In this document: in pieces, positions 23,886 through 33,424 of the stretch
How positions within the stretch are numbered: position 1 is the stretch's first letter
How the letters are laid out: the number at the start of each line of letters is the position of its first letter
Assembly: GCA_038503035.1 (NCBI GenBank)
Contig: JAVSML010024622.1
Coordinates: 62,001 to 126,000, forward strand
DNA length: 64,000 nucleotides
Source of the DNA: Crocodylus rhombifer
Taxonomy: Eukaryota > Chordata > Crocodylia > Crocodylidae
Reading direction: 5' to 3'
Notes under the pieces: model-generated
Told to the model about the DNA's origin: nothing
Seen by the model: the letters and a program-made list of their open reading frames with translations, nothing else
Database searches by the model: none
Position numbers and translations under genes: made by a program

Positions 23886-24878
23886 CAGTAATGCCAATTC
23901 TTGCAAAAATTGTGAGACTCGTGATTTCCAAGTTAAATTAACGTTGACTCATGGTCTCGAGATAGAACCCTCAAATCTCAGGATTTTTTTCTTCTGGCAC
24001 ATGTAGAGCAGTGCTGTGCCAGTAAGCCTGTGGTGAGGGGAGAGGGGAGGGGCCAGGGGGCAGATCAAGGCCCCCATGCAGTGAGGGAAGGAGTGGGACA
24101 TGGGCTGGGATGAATGGAGTCCCAGGGCCAGGGCAGGTTGTGCAACAGAGCAGCAGGCAGCTTGTCCAGAGGCACAGGGCAGGGGGTGGCTCCTTGCCCC
24201 TGCATGCACCCCCAGGGGAGGCATGGAGGGCACATGGTTACAGATTTGTACGTGGAGCAGAGGCAGGCTGCCCACTTTGGGCTGAGGCTCTGTGCCCTGC
24301 TGCCTTTATCCCAGGAGCCATGCTCTGGCCCCACCACACAACCTCCACTCCCCCGGTGGCATTGTGTGGCTCCCAGGACAAAGGCAGTAGGGCACAGCCC
24401 CAGCACACAGCAGGCAGTCTGGCTTTGTCCTATGCACAAATCTGGGGATCATGTGTCCGCCCCCCATGCCTCCCCTGGGGGTGCACACAGGGGTGGGGAG
24501 CCAATCCCCCACCCCGCACCTCTGGATGAGCTGCTGACACCTGTCATGTGACCTGCAACCTGGCCTGTCTGCACGTGTGTGTGTGTCTGTCTGCCTGTCT
24601 GGGTGTCTGCCCCTCACTCCCAAGCCACAGCCCCCACATCCCTGCTGTTGCCCCTCACTCCTGGCTCAGAGTACCCTGCATCCTGCCAGGGTGTGCAGGG
24701 ACCCCTCCTCTCTGGGCTCCAACCCCTCCCCCCCCTCCACACACAGCTCCCCACACCTTCACAAATAACCTCCCCCCCAAAACCCTTCAAAAATCGCATC
24801 TCTTAATGTACATTTAAAATCTCTTGATTTTTAAGAGTTTGTCTCATGATTTTTGACAAAGTGGGGTTGGCAATACTC
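23886..24878. mobile_element. Large foldback DNA element (arms about 450-530 bp)
   Basis: The ends mirror each other: left CAGTAATGCCAATTC, and GAGTATTGCCAACCC when the right end is reverse-complemented. Subterminal CAAAAATTGTGAGACT pairs with CAAAAATCATGAGACA. Deeper in, 24160-24338 (GTCCAGAGGCACAGGGCAGG, GCACCCCCAGGGGAGGCATG, CAGATTTGTACGTGGA, GTGCCCTGCTGCCTTTATCC) is mirrored in order by 24352-24535. The centre is near 24345. No transposase and no convincing target duplication are seen. Confidence 0.75.
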
Positions 24879-25440
24879 AATAACTACAACTTGTCTCCCC
24901 ATTAGCCTTCCTGTCTATTTCTTTCTCAGCTCCTTCTTATCCATTCCCTATCCCTTGCTAACATGGCCAGAAAGAAAAATACCAGAGAGTTCATAGTAAT
25001 TATAAACAAATCTTTCTGGAAGGAAGAGCACTGCAATGTTTCACGAAATGACCAAGTGCAACTTTTAAGTGGCAAAGTGAAGTAGGCTGTTGTTGTTGAC
25101 CAGTGATGGTTGCAAGTGAAGAATTGAGATTGTGTGTACGGTGACATTGTGTTAACAGGGTGATTAAAATAAAAAGAGTTTGAAAACACAAAGCCAGTGT
25201 TGCTGTTTACAAGACTTACACCCACGTTTGTAACAATATTAAGTCACCTGTTGCATAATAAAAAAATGTAGCAAGTGTCACGCCTCATATATTTGTGCTA
25301 CCTGTAACCCAGATCTAGTTCCTCTAAAGACGGAAGTGGACAAACTAAACAGAGGCTCTCAAACATTCTCCGTAGAAGTCAGTGGAAAACCCACACATTT
25401 GATTTGTAAGCAAGCAGTGGTGGTTTCCAAAGAACATATT
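24879..25440. other. Unannotated spacer between two foldback elements
   Basis: No gene or repeat is supported. It ends in ATT, which is duplicated on the far side of the next element. Confidence 0.4.
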
Positions 25441-25660
25441 GGGCACGTCCAGATGAGCATGCACGTGCCTCTTGCAGCATCTCAAAGCAGTTTGAGATAC
25501 CACAAAAGGCACACTGGGAATGAAAAAATGTTCCCCATATTGCATATTTGCAGCACAGACTTTAAATATGATACCAGGAAATCCAGGCACTGTCTCCAGT
25601 AAGTAGGGACATAGGGGTGGGGGAGCTGTGGGTAGCAGGGATTATGTATGTAGGGGCTCT

Positions 25661-25684
25661 GTGTGTGTGTGTGTGTGTGTGTGT
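25661..25684. repeat. (GT)n microsatellite
   Basis: Twelve GT units inside the left arm of the foldback element. The short ORFs here are shadows of this run. Confidence 0.95.
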
Positions 25685-25767
25685 GGACTGTGTGGGTGGG
25701 GTTGCTTAGGAGTGGTGGGGCCCCCACCTGCCCCCCATATGGTGCACAGCACGCCCCCCTCCCCCCA

Positions 25768-25788
25768 CAGCAGCAGCAGCAGCAGCAG
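25768..25788. repeat. (CAG)7 microsatellite
   Basis: Seven CAG units in the left arm. The matching place in the right arm holds only three to four GCA/TGC units, so the run expanded after insertion or differs between the arms. Confidence 0.95.
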
Positions 25789-26634
25789 CGGTGGCCATCG
25801 GGCACTCAGGGCCCAATGCTGGCAGAGCCCCCACACAACACAGCACAGCCCTCGCCATCTGAGACCCAGTGCCACCTGTGTCACATGACACGGGCATGTG
25901 CCTTTGGGCTGTCTTGCTGTCACCCAAGGTCCCAATGTGTAGCCCCTGTGAACGGTGACAGGACCCTGGATGACAGCCAGAGTGACCCAACGCTGCCTGA
26001 AGGTGCACAGCCCCAGGCCAGGCCGAGCCATGTCCACGACATGCAGCACAGATGGTGCCAGGTCTGAGGTGGACAGGGTGGCACTGCACCATGGAGGGCT
26101 TGGCTAGCAGTGGGCCCTGAGCACCCCATGGCTGCTGCTGCAGGAGGGCTGTGCGCTCTGCAGGGGACCCATGGCCCCTTGAGCAGTCCCCCACCCCACA
26201 CAACCCTCCCACACCCACAGTCCCCCCACGCCCACAATCCCCCCTCCTCCACCCCCACATCCCTACTTACCAGGGACAGTGCCCAAGTCCAGGTCTTGCC
26301 ACAGCCTTGCTCTGCTCCTGTTTGCCCCAGTATGCTGAGGCAGAGTGCTGGGGCAGCAGAGGCACCATAGAGATGCTCTGGCCAGATGCCAGAGTGTCTC
26401 TGAAGGACCCAGTCTCTGCTTGCCTCGGGGTACACTGCAGGACTGTGCCCTGTGCTGCCTTTTTCCAGGTGCTTTTTTTTTGATACCTGGAAATCCAGGT
26501 ATGAAATTTAGAGTTCATGTTGCAAATATGCAGTGCGGGGAACATTTTTCCATTCTTAGCATGCCTCTTGCAGCATCTCAAACCAGTTTGCCATAACATG
26601 CACGTGCACGCTCGTCTGGATGGACCCATTAGGG

Positions 26635-27117
26635 CTAAGTACAGACAGTCAGCAAGTCTGAGGCTGAAATGATTCAGTCTTCACAGGTTAATTTAAGCTG
26701 CGTAGATTGAACCAGTAAGTGAACAGACATTCACTTTGTTTCCAGAAATGCAGCCACATGCTTGCAGTGCCCCAAGCTAGAAGCTGGGGGCACTAGAGCA
26801 CGCCTCCCTCTTTGGCTGGAGCAGACTGATTAGGCCAAGGCTAGTCTGCCCACCCTGCAAGAGTGTGGGGCTTTGCAGGAGAAGTGCAGAGCATCCTGGG
26901 ATGCTGTGAATTTACTTGAATCTGGAGGGGATCTGGGCAGAAGTTCAATAAACTGATTTAATCTAAATCAGTTAAGTCTGATACTACATCCATCCAGGTT
27001 TACCATAATTTCAACTATTTTGAAAGTGGTTTATGTGGACTGAACTTCTGCTGCGTTACAGATTTGAACCAGTTTCCAATCACTTATACTGGTTTTATGT
27101 GTAACTTCTGTCCCTGT
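26635..27117. mobile_element. hAT-like MITE, second copy of the 15009 family
   Basis: The left end CTAAGTACAGACAG matches the reverse complement of the right end of the 15009-15776 element (CTAGGTACAGACAG). The right end ACTTCTGTCCCTGT matches the reverse complement of its left end. Interior AAACCAGTTT/TAAACTGG-type words are shared. No 8-bp duplication is readable. The left edge abuts the foldback element and the right edge abuts a transposase fossil. Confidence 0.7.
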
Positions 27118-27144
27118 GAGACATTATAAGTCATGCCACGGTGT

Positions 27145-28575
27145 CCAGTATGAGAAGCTTACTGGAAAACTGTGAAAAGGCAAACTAAGTGAATTAGAAC
27201 ATTTGTTGAAAAAGCAACGATCTATCTTCACGCAAGTACATCACATGAGTGACAGAACTAGCTATGTTCTCTCTCAGAAAATAGCTACATCTTCAAAGCC
27301 CTTTGCTGAAGGAGAGTTCTGGAAGAAATGTATGATGAAGGCTGCAGATGTTGTGCCCCCAGAGAAACAGCAAGCTTTTGCAAATACCAGCTGCAAGAAA
27401 CCCATCAGCCAACAAAATCTGTGACTGACTTGATAATTTGCAGAGTCAACTCCAGAACAAGGCAAAAAATGTTTGCTTCTTTCTCAACAGCAGCTGATGA
27501 AAGCACACGTATGTGTGACACTGCACACCTCTCTGTGTTTGTTCAGGGTGTCAATCAAGGTATGAATATGAGAGGACTTTGTGGAATTAGTGCCAATAAA
27601 AAAACAGCTACAAGAGATGATACTGCTAACAGTATGACCACAGCTTCAGACAGATTAGGTGTGGACTAGAAAAGAGCAATGAATATTTCAACAAATAGGA
27701 GCTCATTCCATGGTGGGAAGGAAGGCAGAATTTGTGGTGAAATTTAAGAGCAAAGTACAGAGTATCAATCCAGGCCATAAGTTTTGTGTTGTCATTACGT
27801 TCTGCATCAGGAATCTCTCCATGCCAGAACACTGGGCATGGATCATGGGATAAACGCTTGGTAGAAAAATAAAGTAAATGTCTTTTGAGCCAAAGCTCCT
27901 AAACATCAGTTCAACCACATTTTGGATTTTCACTGTGGAATGTTTTATTATGCCAAAGTGCATTGTCTGTGTCATTGAGCTTCTTCAAACTGTGACATGA
28001 GATTTGTAAGTGAGAAAGAGAAACCCATAGCTGAACTTCAAGATGAAAAATGACTGCAGGACCCTGCCTTCTTGGTCGACATACTGGAGCATCTAAGCAC
28101 TCTGAACACAAGGCTGCAAAGTCAAAACTAGGTTGTGACCAAGTTTTATGACTGTGTGTGTACCCTTGAAAGGAGGCTGTCTCTTTAGGAGAAACAGCTT
28201 TCTCAATGCAATAAGCAATTCCCTCCTCATTGAAGTCACTGCTCACTGTCACTGAGACTGAAGGTGGGGAGGCCAAGATTGCTAATCTCAGGCACAAAGT
28301 CCAGGATCGGTTCTCTAAATATTAGGGCCATGAAGCCAAGTTCAGGCTTTCCAGCACCCTGTTCTCTGTCCCTATGGATGCCCCTCAGGATCTGCAAATG
28401 GAACTCATTGATCTTCAATGTAACATTGGGCTGAACAATAGTTCCCAACAGTTGGGATTCACACATTTTATCAATACCTGGGAGAAAACTATCCAGCAAT
28501 GAAATCCTTTATGAGTGTGAACATATCTTCTCAATGATGAATATCAAGGAGTCAAAACTGCACTCAAGACTCAAT
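27145..28575 (+). pseudogene. hAT transposase fossil (GTF2IRD2/SCAND3/ZBED-related group)
   Basis: A once-coding hAT transposase, read across all three plus frames. In order: KPFAEGEFWKKCMMKAADVV (about 27297-27356), then ADESTRMCDTAHLSVFVQGV (about 27492-27551; DEST with the following DTA-L-VF-GV is the characteristic block of this hAT group), then HKFCVVH with HQESLH (near 27775-27820), then DPAFLVDILEHLSTLN (near 28057-28105), then DLQMELIDLQCN (near 28389-28425), and finally KESKLHSRLN (28543-28572) from the C-terminal dimerisation region. The N-terminal BED zinc finger is missing: the left edge runs into the adjacent MITE. Many stops and frame changes make it non-functional. In mammals, proteins of this group were domesticated (for example the C-terminal part of GTF2IRD2); nothing here suggests domestication. 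The order and spacing of five blocks make the call firm. Confidence 0.9.
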
Positions 28576-28770
28576 GGGCACATCTACACAAGATGGTTAA
28601 TGCACAGATGACTAATTCTATTGTGCATTAGCAGGGCTGGCAAAAACAATGCTAATGTGCTAATGCACAGGAGACAGTCTAATGTGGGTTGGCATCACAA
28701 AAAAGCATTCATCTGTGCTAATGCGCAGTAGTGCCAATTACAGCGCATTAATGAACATGCAGAGGCACCC
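28576..28770. mobile_element. MITE of the 'GCATCTACAC' family
   Basis: Left end GGGCACATCTACACAAG; reverse-complemented right end GGGTGCCTCTGCATGTTCAT. The interior has TGCTAATGC words. It begins exactly where the transposase C-terminus homology stops. Confidence 0.7.
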
Positions 28771-29275
28771 AGGGACAAGCATTTGAGCACCATCCTGAAA
28801 ATGGCCTCGATACAGTCCCAGTTAGGGACAGGCAGTCATCCTAGGAGAGCAGTGGGAAGAGAATTGCCCAGACCAGGAGCATGGGTGCTACAAATTAATT
28901 CCATGCAAGCCACATGCAGCCATTGGGCCATCAGTTGGGCTGCCCTGCTTTATATTAAGGATATAGATTAATGCGTATGCTCTATTATTTTTCTTTCATG
29001 AGGAGAACCAGTCCCCTGCTTCAGGGTAAATTCCAGGAATGAAGAAGGAACCGCCTTTCTCCTCCATTCCCTATACACCTCACTGTACAAACTGACTCAG
29101 GGTCCTATGAAGGGATTTTTACTGCTTGGTCTTGGGCTTATCCTCTGAGTCTTCTGAGCCATCAGCTATTGGCCATCCTTAGAGGTAGGATGTAAGACTT
29201 CACAACTATGTAGAAATAAAACATGACCAACAATAGCTCTGCCCTAGTCTGGGATCTGTAGAACTGTAATGAACA
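28771..29275. other. Unannotated DNA
   Basis: No supported feature. Confidence 0.35.
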
Positions 29276-29395
29276 TTTCATAGGTTTCATAGACATTAGG
29301 GCTGGAAGGGACCTTGGAAGATCATCGAGTCCAGCCCCCTGCCTGAGGGGCAGAAAGCTAGGGTCAAAGGATCCCAGCAAGATTAGTGTCATTTA
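29276..29395 (-). mobile_element. CR1 LINE 3' tail
   Basis: Minus-strand CR1 end of the same subfamily as 531-2460: TTTCATAG repeats, GGGCTGGAAGGGACCTTGG, GATCATCGAGTCCAGCCCC and GGATCCCAGCAAGAT. It is truncated after about 120 bp. Confidence 0.9.
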
Positions 29396-29886
29396 GTGTC
29401 AAGCGCAAAAACTTTCCACCTAAAAAAGAGGGGAGGGTGGGAGTCGAGGGGCAGAGGAGGGATGTCAAGAAAAAAAATGAATGTATTATAATCACTCATC
29501 AAAAAGTTTGCTAATCTCAGACAAGTGAGCAGGTAGAAGTTAGCAAGGTGCCAGTGAAGTAAATGTCATGTCCCTTACTGAAATACTATGCCTCGTATCC
29601 TGTGGTGGCAGTTGAGGTGGTTATTTCCCAGGGATATATTGTTCTGTAAGGTTTCTGGTGTGTCCTGCCTTCAGTTGAACCAGAACTATTGTGCAAGGCT
29701 CTGTCTCTTCCATGGATAGTCCCAAACAGGACCAAGAGTCACAAAGCTAGCAAACAATAATGACACACAGAAAGAACCACAGGAACATGGGACTGAAAAA
29801 GACCCCAGAGACCAGGGGTGCCACAGGAGGCATGGGCAGTCTCTGTGTGTGGCATGTGGCAGATCAGGGAGGGGACAGACAGCACA
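29396..29886. other. Unannotated DNA
   Basis: No gene or repeat is supported. Confidence 0.35.
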
Positions 29887-30058
29887 GTGGCAGATGGGCA
29901 GGGAGCAGAAAACAGAACAGCAAGTCAGGCAGAAAGCACAAGGCAGAAAGCAGAAAGCAGCAAAGCCCATTGTACAGAGAAAGGGGATCAGAGTGGCACT
30001 TAGAGAGCTAATTTGTGGCAATGCCTGCCAAAAAGGCGGGCCTCCACTGCCATAGACC
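29887..30058 (+). repeat. Dispersed repeat shared with 7243-7388
   Basis: Purine-rich GCAGAAA words, then CTAATTTGTGGCAATGCC and CCAAAAAGGCGGGCC, paralleling the copy near 7350. Unrecognised family. Confidence 0.5.
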
Positions 30059-30563
30059 ACTGAATCTAGTCTTCTGTAGTTGGAGGTAACCGTGTCATAT
30101 TATGATGTTCATAAACTTATCAAAAACCATCTTCTTACTATATTAAAACTACAGTACTAACATTTACTTAACCTGTTTAAAGAAATAAGCTGGCACGTTT
30201 GGACTCTCAAAGAAAATCGCAGTTTGAAGTTTTTTAGTGAAAGCCAGATTTTAAGTTTTCAAAGGCAACTTGCCCATCCTTTAGCATAGGGGAGTCTCAA
30301 AGAAGCACCTGCACCTTCTATTTAATTTATACTTATCCTTTAATAACGTATTACTGCATTATGTCAGACAGATCAACTGGTGATAGAACAACATAGGGTG
30401 AGACAACATCTGTATTTGCTTTTTAAGCTCTTGTTAAGGAAAAATACTTCTAAATATAACTTGTGGGGAAAACTAACCAATAAGCAAGCTACAACTTCCT
30501 AACTATGGACCACTTCTCCTATTTGCAGTCATGCAGACCAACTCCCTTCCTGCTTTAGATCAC
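30059..30563. other. Unannotated DNA
   Basis: No supported feature. Confidence 0.35.
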
Positions 30564-30566
30564 ATA

Positions 30567-31062
30567 GGATGTATCCAGATGAGCGCGGTTGTGTGGTATG
30601 TGGCACTGCAAACACGTTTACAGCGCCACATACCGCAGTCTGGTGTTCTCTGTACTGCAAGGGCATGCTGCCCAAGTATGCACTGTGCTGGGGTTTTTTT
30701 CCGTGGGTTTTTTTTTTGACTCCTTGATATCCAGTACCAAAAAAAACTGTGGAAAAAAATCCCAGTGCAGCACATACTCGAGCAGCATGTGCTGCTGAAA
30801 AGCGGAGCCAGGTCACCCAGAGCCACACTGCAGCTGTTGGCCAGGCTCTGCCCATCAGGATTGCCATGGCTGTAGCCCTGGGTAGCCCCCAGGGCAACAG
30901 GTAAAGCTGCTGGGGCAGCACAGTGCTGGCCCCAGCCTCCCCTACTGCCCCTGGAGTAACTTGCTGCACACCAAACTGCATGTGGCATGGGCATTCCCTG
31001 AGGACAAGTAGCTGCTAGTCGTCCCTAGGGAACCAAATGTCCATCCACATCTGGACGCATCC
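30567..31062 (+). mobile_element. MITE family M1, copy 1, flanked by ATA
   Basis: Termini GGATGTATCCAGATG and, reverse-complemented from the right, GGATGCGTCCAGATG; ATA at 30564-30566 and 31063-31065. Interior words (TATGTGGCACTGCAAACACG, CAGTACTTGTCC-type end text, CCCTAGGGAACCAAATGTCC) match the element at 32928-33421 in inverse orientation. No coding capacity. The three-base duplication suggests a PIF/Harbinger-type MITE. Confidence 0.78.
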
Positions 31063-31065
31063 ATA

Positions 31066-31455
31066 GGGCATGTCCAGATGAGCATGCACATGCCTGTTAT
31101 GGCATCTCAAACCAGTTTGAGACACTGCAAGAATCATGCTGTAAACAAAAAAATGTTCCCTGCACTGCATATTTGCAGCACAGGGTCTGAATTTGGTACC
31201 TGGAAATCCAGGTGTCCAAAAAAACCCCCATGGAAAACACATAAAGCAATGCACACTCCTGTAGCATGCCCTGAGGCAACTGGAGGCTGAGTCCCCCAAA
31301 GAGATGCTCTGGCATCTGACTGCCCACTTCCCCTGCTGCCCCAGCACACTGCCTCCGCATGCTGGGGCAATTAGGAGTGGGGCAATTAAGAGTGCAGTGT
31401 GAGCCATACCCAGGAGCCATCCTAGGTAAGTAGGGATGTGAGGGTGGGAGAGAAG
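31066..31455 (+). mobile_element. Arm of the foldback family seen at 25441-26627
   Basis: Starts GGGCATGTCCAGATGAGC directly after the shared ATA. It continues with CATCTCAAACCAGTTTGAGA, TGCATATTTGCAGCA, CCTGGAAATCCAGGTGTCC, AGATGCTCTGGCATCTG and finally AGGTAAGTAGGGATGTGAGG, all in the order of the 26627-end arm. The sequence then enters GC-rich DNA and an assembly gap, so the partner arm is not visible. Confidence 0.75.
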
Positions 31456-31476
31456 GGAGGGGTGGGTCCCCCTCTC

Positions 31477-31486
31477 NNNNNNNNNN
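31477..31486. other. Assembly gap (10 N)
   Basis: Ten N bases between a CCCCTCTC run and GGGGGTGGGG. The true length is unknown. It lies where a foldback element's second arm would be expected. Confidence 0.99.
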
Positions 31487-32349
31487 GGGGGTGGGGAAGT
31501 GCTCCTGGCAGGAAAGGCAACTAGAGCCAGGCTTAGAGCCCCACCACTCCGCTAAAACAGCCTGTGTAGGGGGAGGCTGGGCTGGAAGGGAAGGGCTTGC
31601 CCAGCCTAGTCCCTGACCTCAGTTGAGGGCTTTCCAGGAACAGCACAGGGATCACTGGGGCTTGGGCACAGACACAGAATAGCAAGGGCAGCTGCAGCTG
31701 GACCCATGTCCTGGTGCTAGGACAGAGCTGTGGCTGGGAGGGAGCTAGTGGGGGGCAGACAGGGGCTGAGGGTCAGGAGTAAGGGGCACTGGTGGGAAGG
31801 GGTTGAAAGGGAGGGGTAAGGGTAGAGGCAGGCCACTGGCATATCAGTGCTGCTCAGTACTCCATATTTGGGTGAGTGAAGGGGGCAGGGAGAGCTCTGA
31901 TTTTCTATGATAAAAATACCAAAAGCAAATGCCAAAGTGTACAGATATTTAGAAATTTTATTATGATGATAGAGGCACTGGTAGGCTTCCAAATTGCTTT
32001 AAAATTGTAAATATATCAATAAAACATTGCCCAACTGATATCTCTACATATAGTGGCATTTCATTTTAATCACAGAGGAACATGGATTTGGGGTGTTTTA
32101 ATGAGAGAATTTGGGTTTTTTATCAGCTAGTTTGTAATTTTTAAATAGTGACCACCAGGATCTCTGTTGGTGAGACAAGTGGCAAGACCTGGGTGGAGGA
32201 GCCTCCCCAGGGCCAGCACCAGGGACCCAGCTGGAGAGCAGACAAGGTGGCTGACCTGGCCATTTGGGGCCAGGAGGACACATTTTGACAGTTCAAAGCA
32301 GGCCACTGCAACAAGCACATCTTTTAGGCAATCACTGCCCAGATGGCAG
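31487..32349. other. Unannotated DNA between two repeat segments
   Basis: GC-rich at first, then AT-rich near 31900-32140. No gene is supported. It may be the middle of one composite element spanning 31066-32924. Confidence 0.3.
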
Positions 32350-32924
32350 GGTGTGGGCACCAGAAGACATGACAGTAGTTCTGCCTGAAGGCCAGCTATT
32401 CAGCCATGGCCCACTGGCAGCTGGCCCAGAAGTGCAGGAGGCTCTGCTATAGAGCCCATGACCACAGCCATGTGGTCCCTGTCTAGGTCTGGCAGGTGCA
32501 CAGTCATGGGGCTGCATGCGATAGCAGGTGGCAGCAGGTAGCAGCCCCACTGCCAAGGTAGGGGGGCAGGGCCGCTCTAGGTTAGGGCTGCTTCAGCAGT
32601 CCAGCTCGCATAATGGGCTAGTGTCCCTAGATACCAACTGGCCAGGCCTCAGAAGCTCTCGAGGGAAAGTAGCCCTGAGCTGCTTGCCAGGTTAACTTTT
32701 TATACTGCTGTGGCCAGCACAGGTCCCTGCCCCAGCCTCTAGCTCCCCTGGCTGAAGATCCAGAAGGAGCTGGGCAGGGTCATTTTGCCCCAAGGGGCAC
32801 GACTTAGCACATGTACCTGAACATGCACTTTGTTATGGGACAAGGCACAAATCTCCAGTGCAAATTTGTGCTGCTGCTGTTTGAGCTGTGGCAAGAGCGT
32901 GTGCCTGCCTGTGTGGATGCACCC
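32350..32924 (+). mobile_element. Repeat segment shared with 41172-41753
   Basis: AGAAGACATGAC, GCCCACTGGCAGCTGGCCCA, GATACCAACTGGCCAGGCCT, AGTAGCCCTGAGCTGCTTGC and TTTTTATACTGCTG occur in the same order at both loci. The right end GGATGCACCC is followed by ATA. The left edge is set by where similarity begins; it may be the right part of the element that starts at 31066. Confidence 0.75.
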
Positions 32925-32927
32925 ATA

Positions 32928-33421
32928 GGGCACATCCAGACATACATGGACATTTGGTTCCCCAGGGACAATTAGCGGTGGTATACCTTGTACTGCCACT
33001 ACTTGTCCCCAGGGAACGCCTGTTTCATGCATGCTCTGGAACGTGGCAAGTTGCCTCGGATGGGGTAGGGGAGGCTGGGACCAGCACTGGACTGGCCCCA
33101 GCAGCCTTACTTGGGGAACTCCTGGGACTGCAGCCATGGTGATTCTGCTGTGCGGAGCCTGGCTGGCAGCCACAGCACTGCTCCAGGTGGCCCAGCTCCA
33201 CTTTTTAGCAGCATGCACTGACCGAGCTTGCATTGCACTGTTTTTTCCTCTGGTTTTTTTGACCCCTGGTGCAGGGGTCAAAAAAACCCCATGGAATAAA
33301 ACCCAGCATAGTGCATGCTCAAGCAGCATGCCCTTGCAGTGCAGAGAACACTGGACTGTGCAGTATGTGGCACTGCAAACATGTTTGCAGCACCACATAC
33401 CACACTCATCTGGGTGTGCCC
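32928..33421 (-). mobile_element. MITE family M1, copy 2, flanked by ATA
   Basis: Termini GGGCACATCCAGACATAC and GGGCACACCCAGATGAG (right end, reverse-complemented); ATA at 32925-32927 and 33422-33424. At 494 bp it is the inverse-oriented counterpart of the 496-bp copy at 30567-31062. It carries a perfect internal hairpin at 33252-33288. Confidence 0.8.
33252..33288. repeat. Perfect 17-bp hairpin with 3-nt loop
   Basis: GGTTTTTTTGACCCCTG (33252-33268), loop GTG, and its exact complement at 33272-33288. The corresponding region of copy 1 (about 30690-30760) shows a decayed version with T-rich and A-rich arms. Confidence 0.95.
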
Positions 33422-33424
33422 ATA

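Larger units (their letters stand above)
25441..26627. mobile_element. Large foldback DNA element with ATT target duplication
   Basis: The termini are GGGCACGTCCAGATGAGC and, reverse-complemented from the right, GGGTCCATCCAGACGAGC; ATT flanks both sides (25438-25440, 26628-26630). The arms mirror each other in order. The sequence ATCTCAAA-CAGTTTG comes first, then AATATGCA/TGCATATT, then CCAGG-AAATCCAGG. After these come GTAAGTAGGGA-RT-GGGGGTGG, a GCAGCAGCAG run, CTCAGGGCCCA-TGCT and finally TGTCATCCAGGGTCC-type text. The centre is near 25945. The left arm is about 490 bp and the right about 670 bp; the difference is partly microsatellite and GC-rich expansion. Three-base AT-rich duplications fit PIF/Harbinger-type MITEs, but this is inference. 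Confidence 0.78.

Noticed and set aside
24065..24551. Overlapping 124-145 codon frames
   Set aside because: They sit in the inverted arms of the 23886-24878 element and have no recognisable domain.
25642..26435. Cluster of 134-184 codon frames on both strands
   Set aside because: They fall entirely within the foldback element; the opposite-strand frames mirror each other because the arms do.
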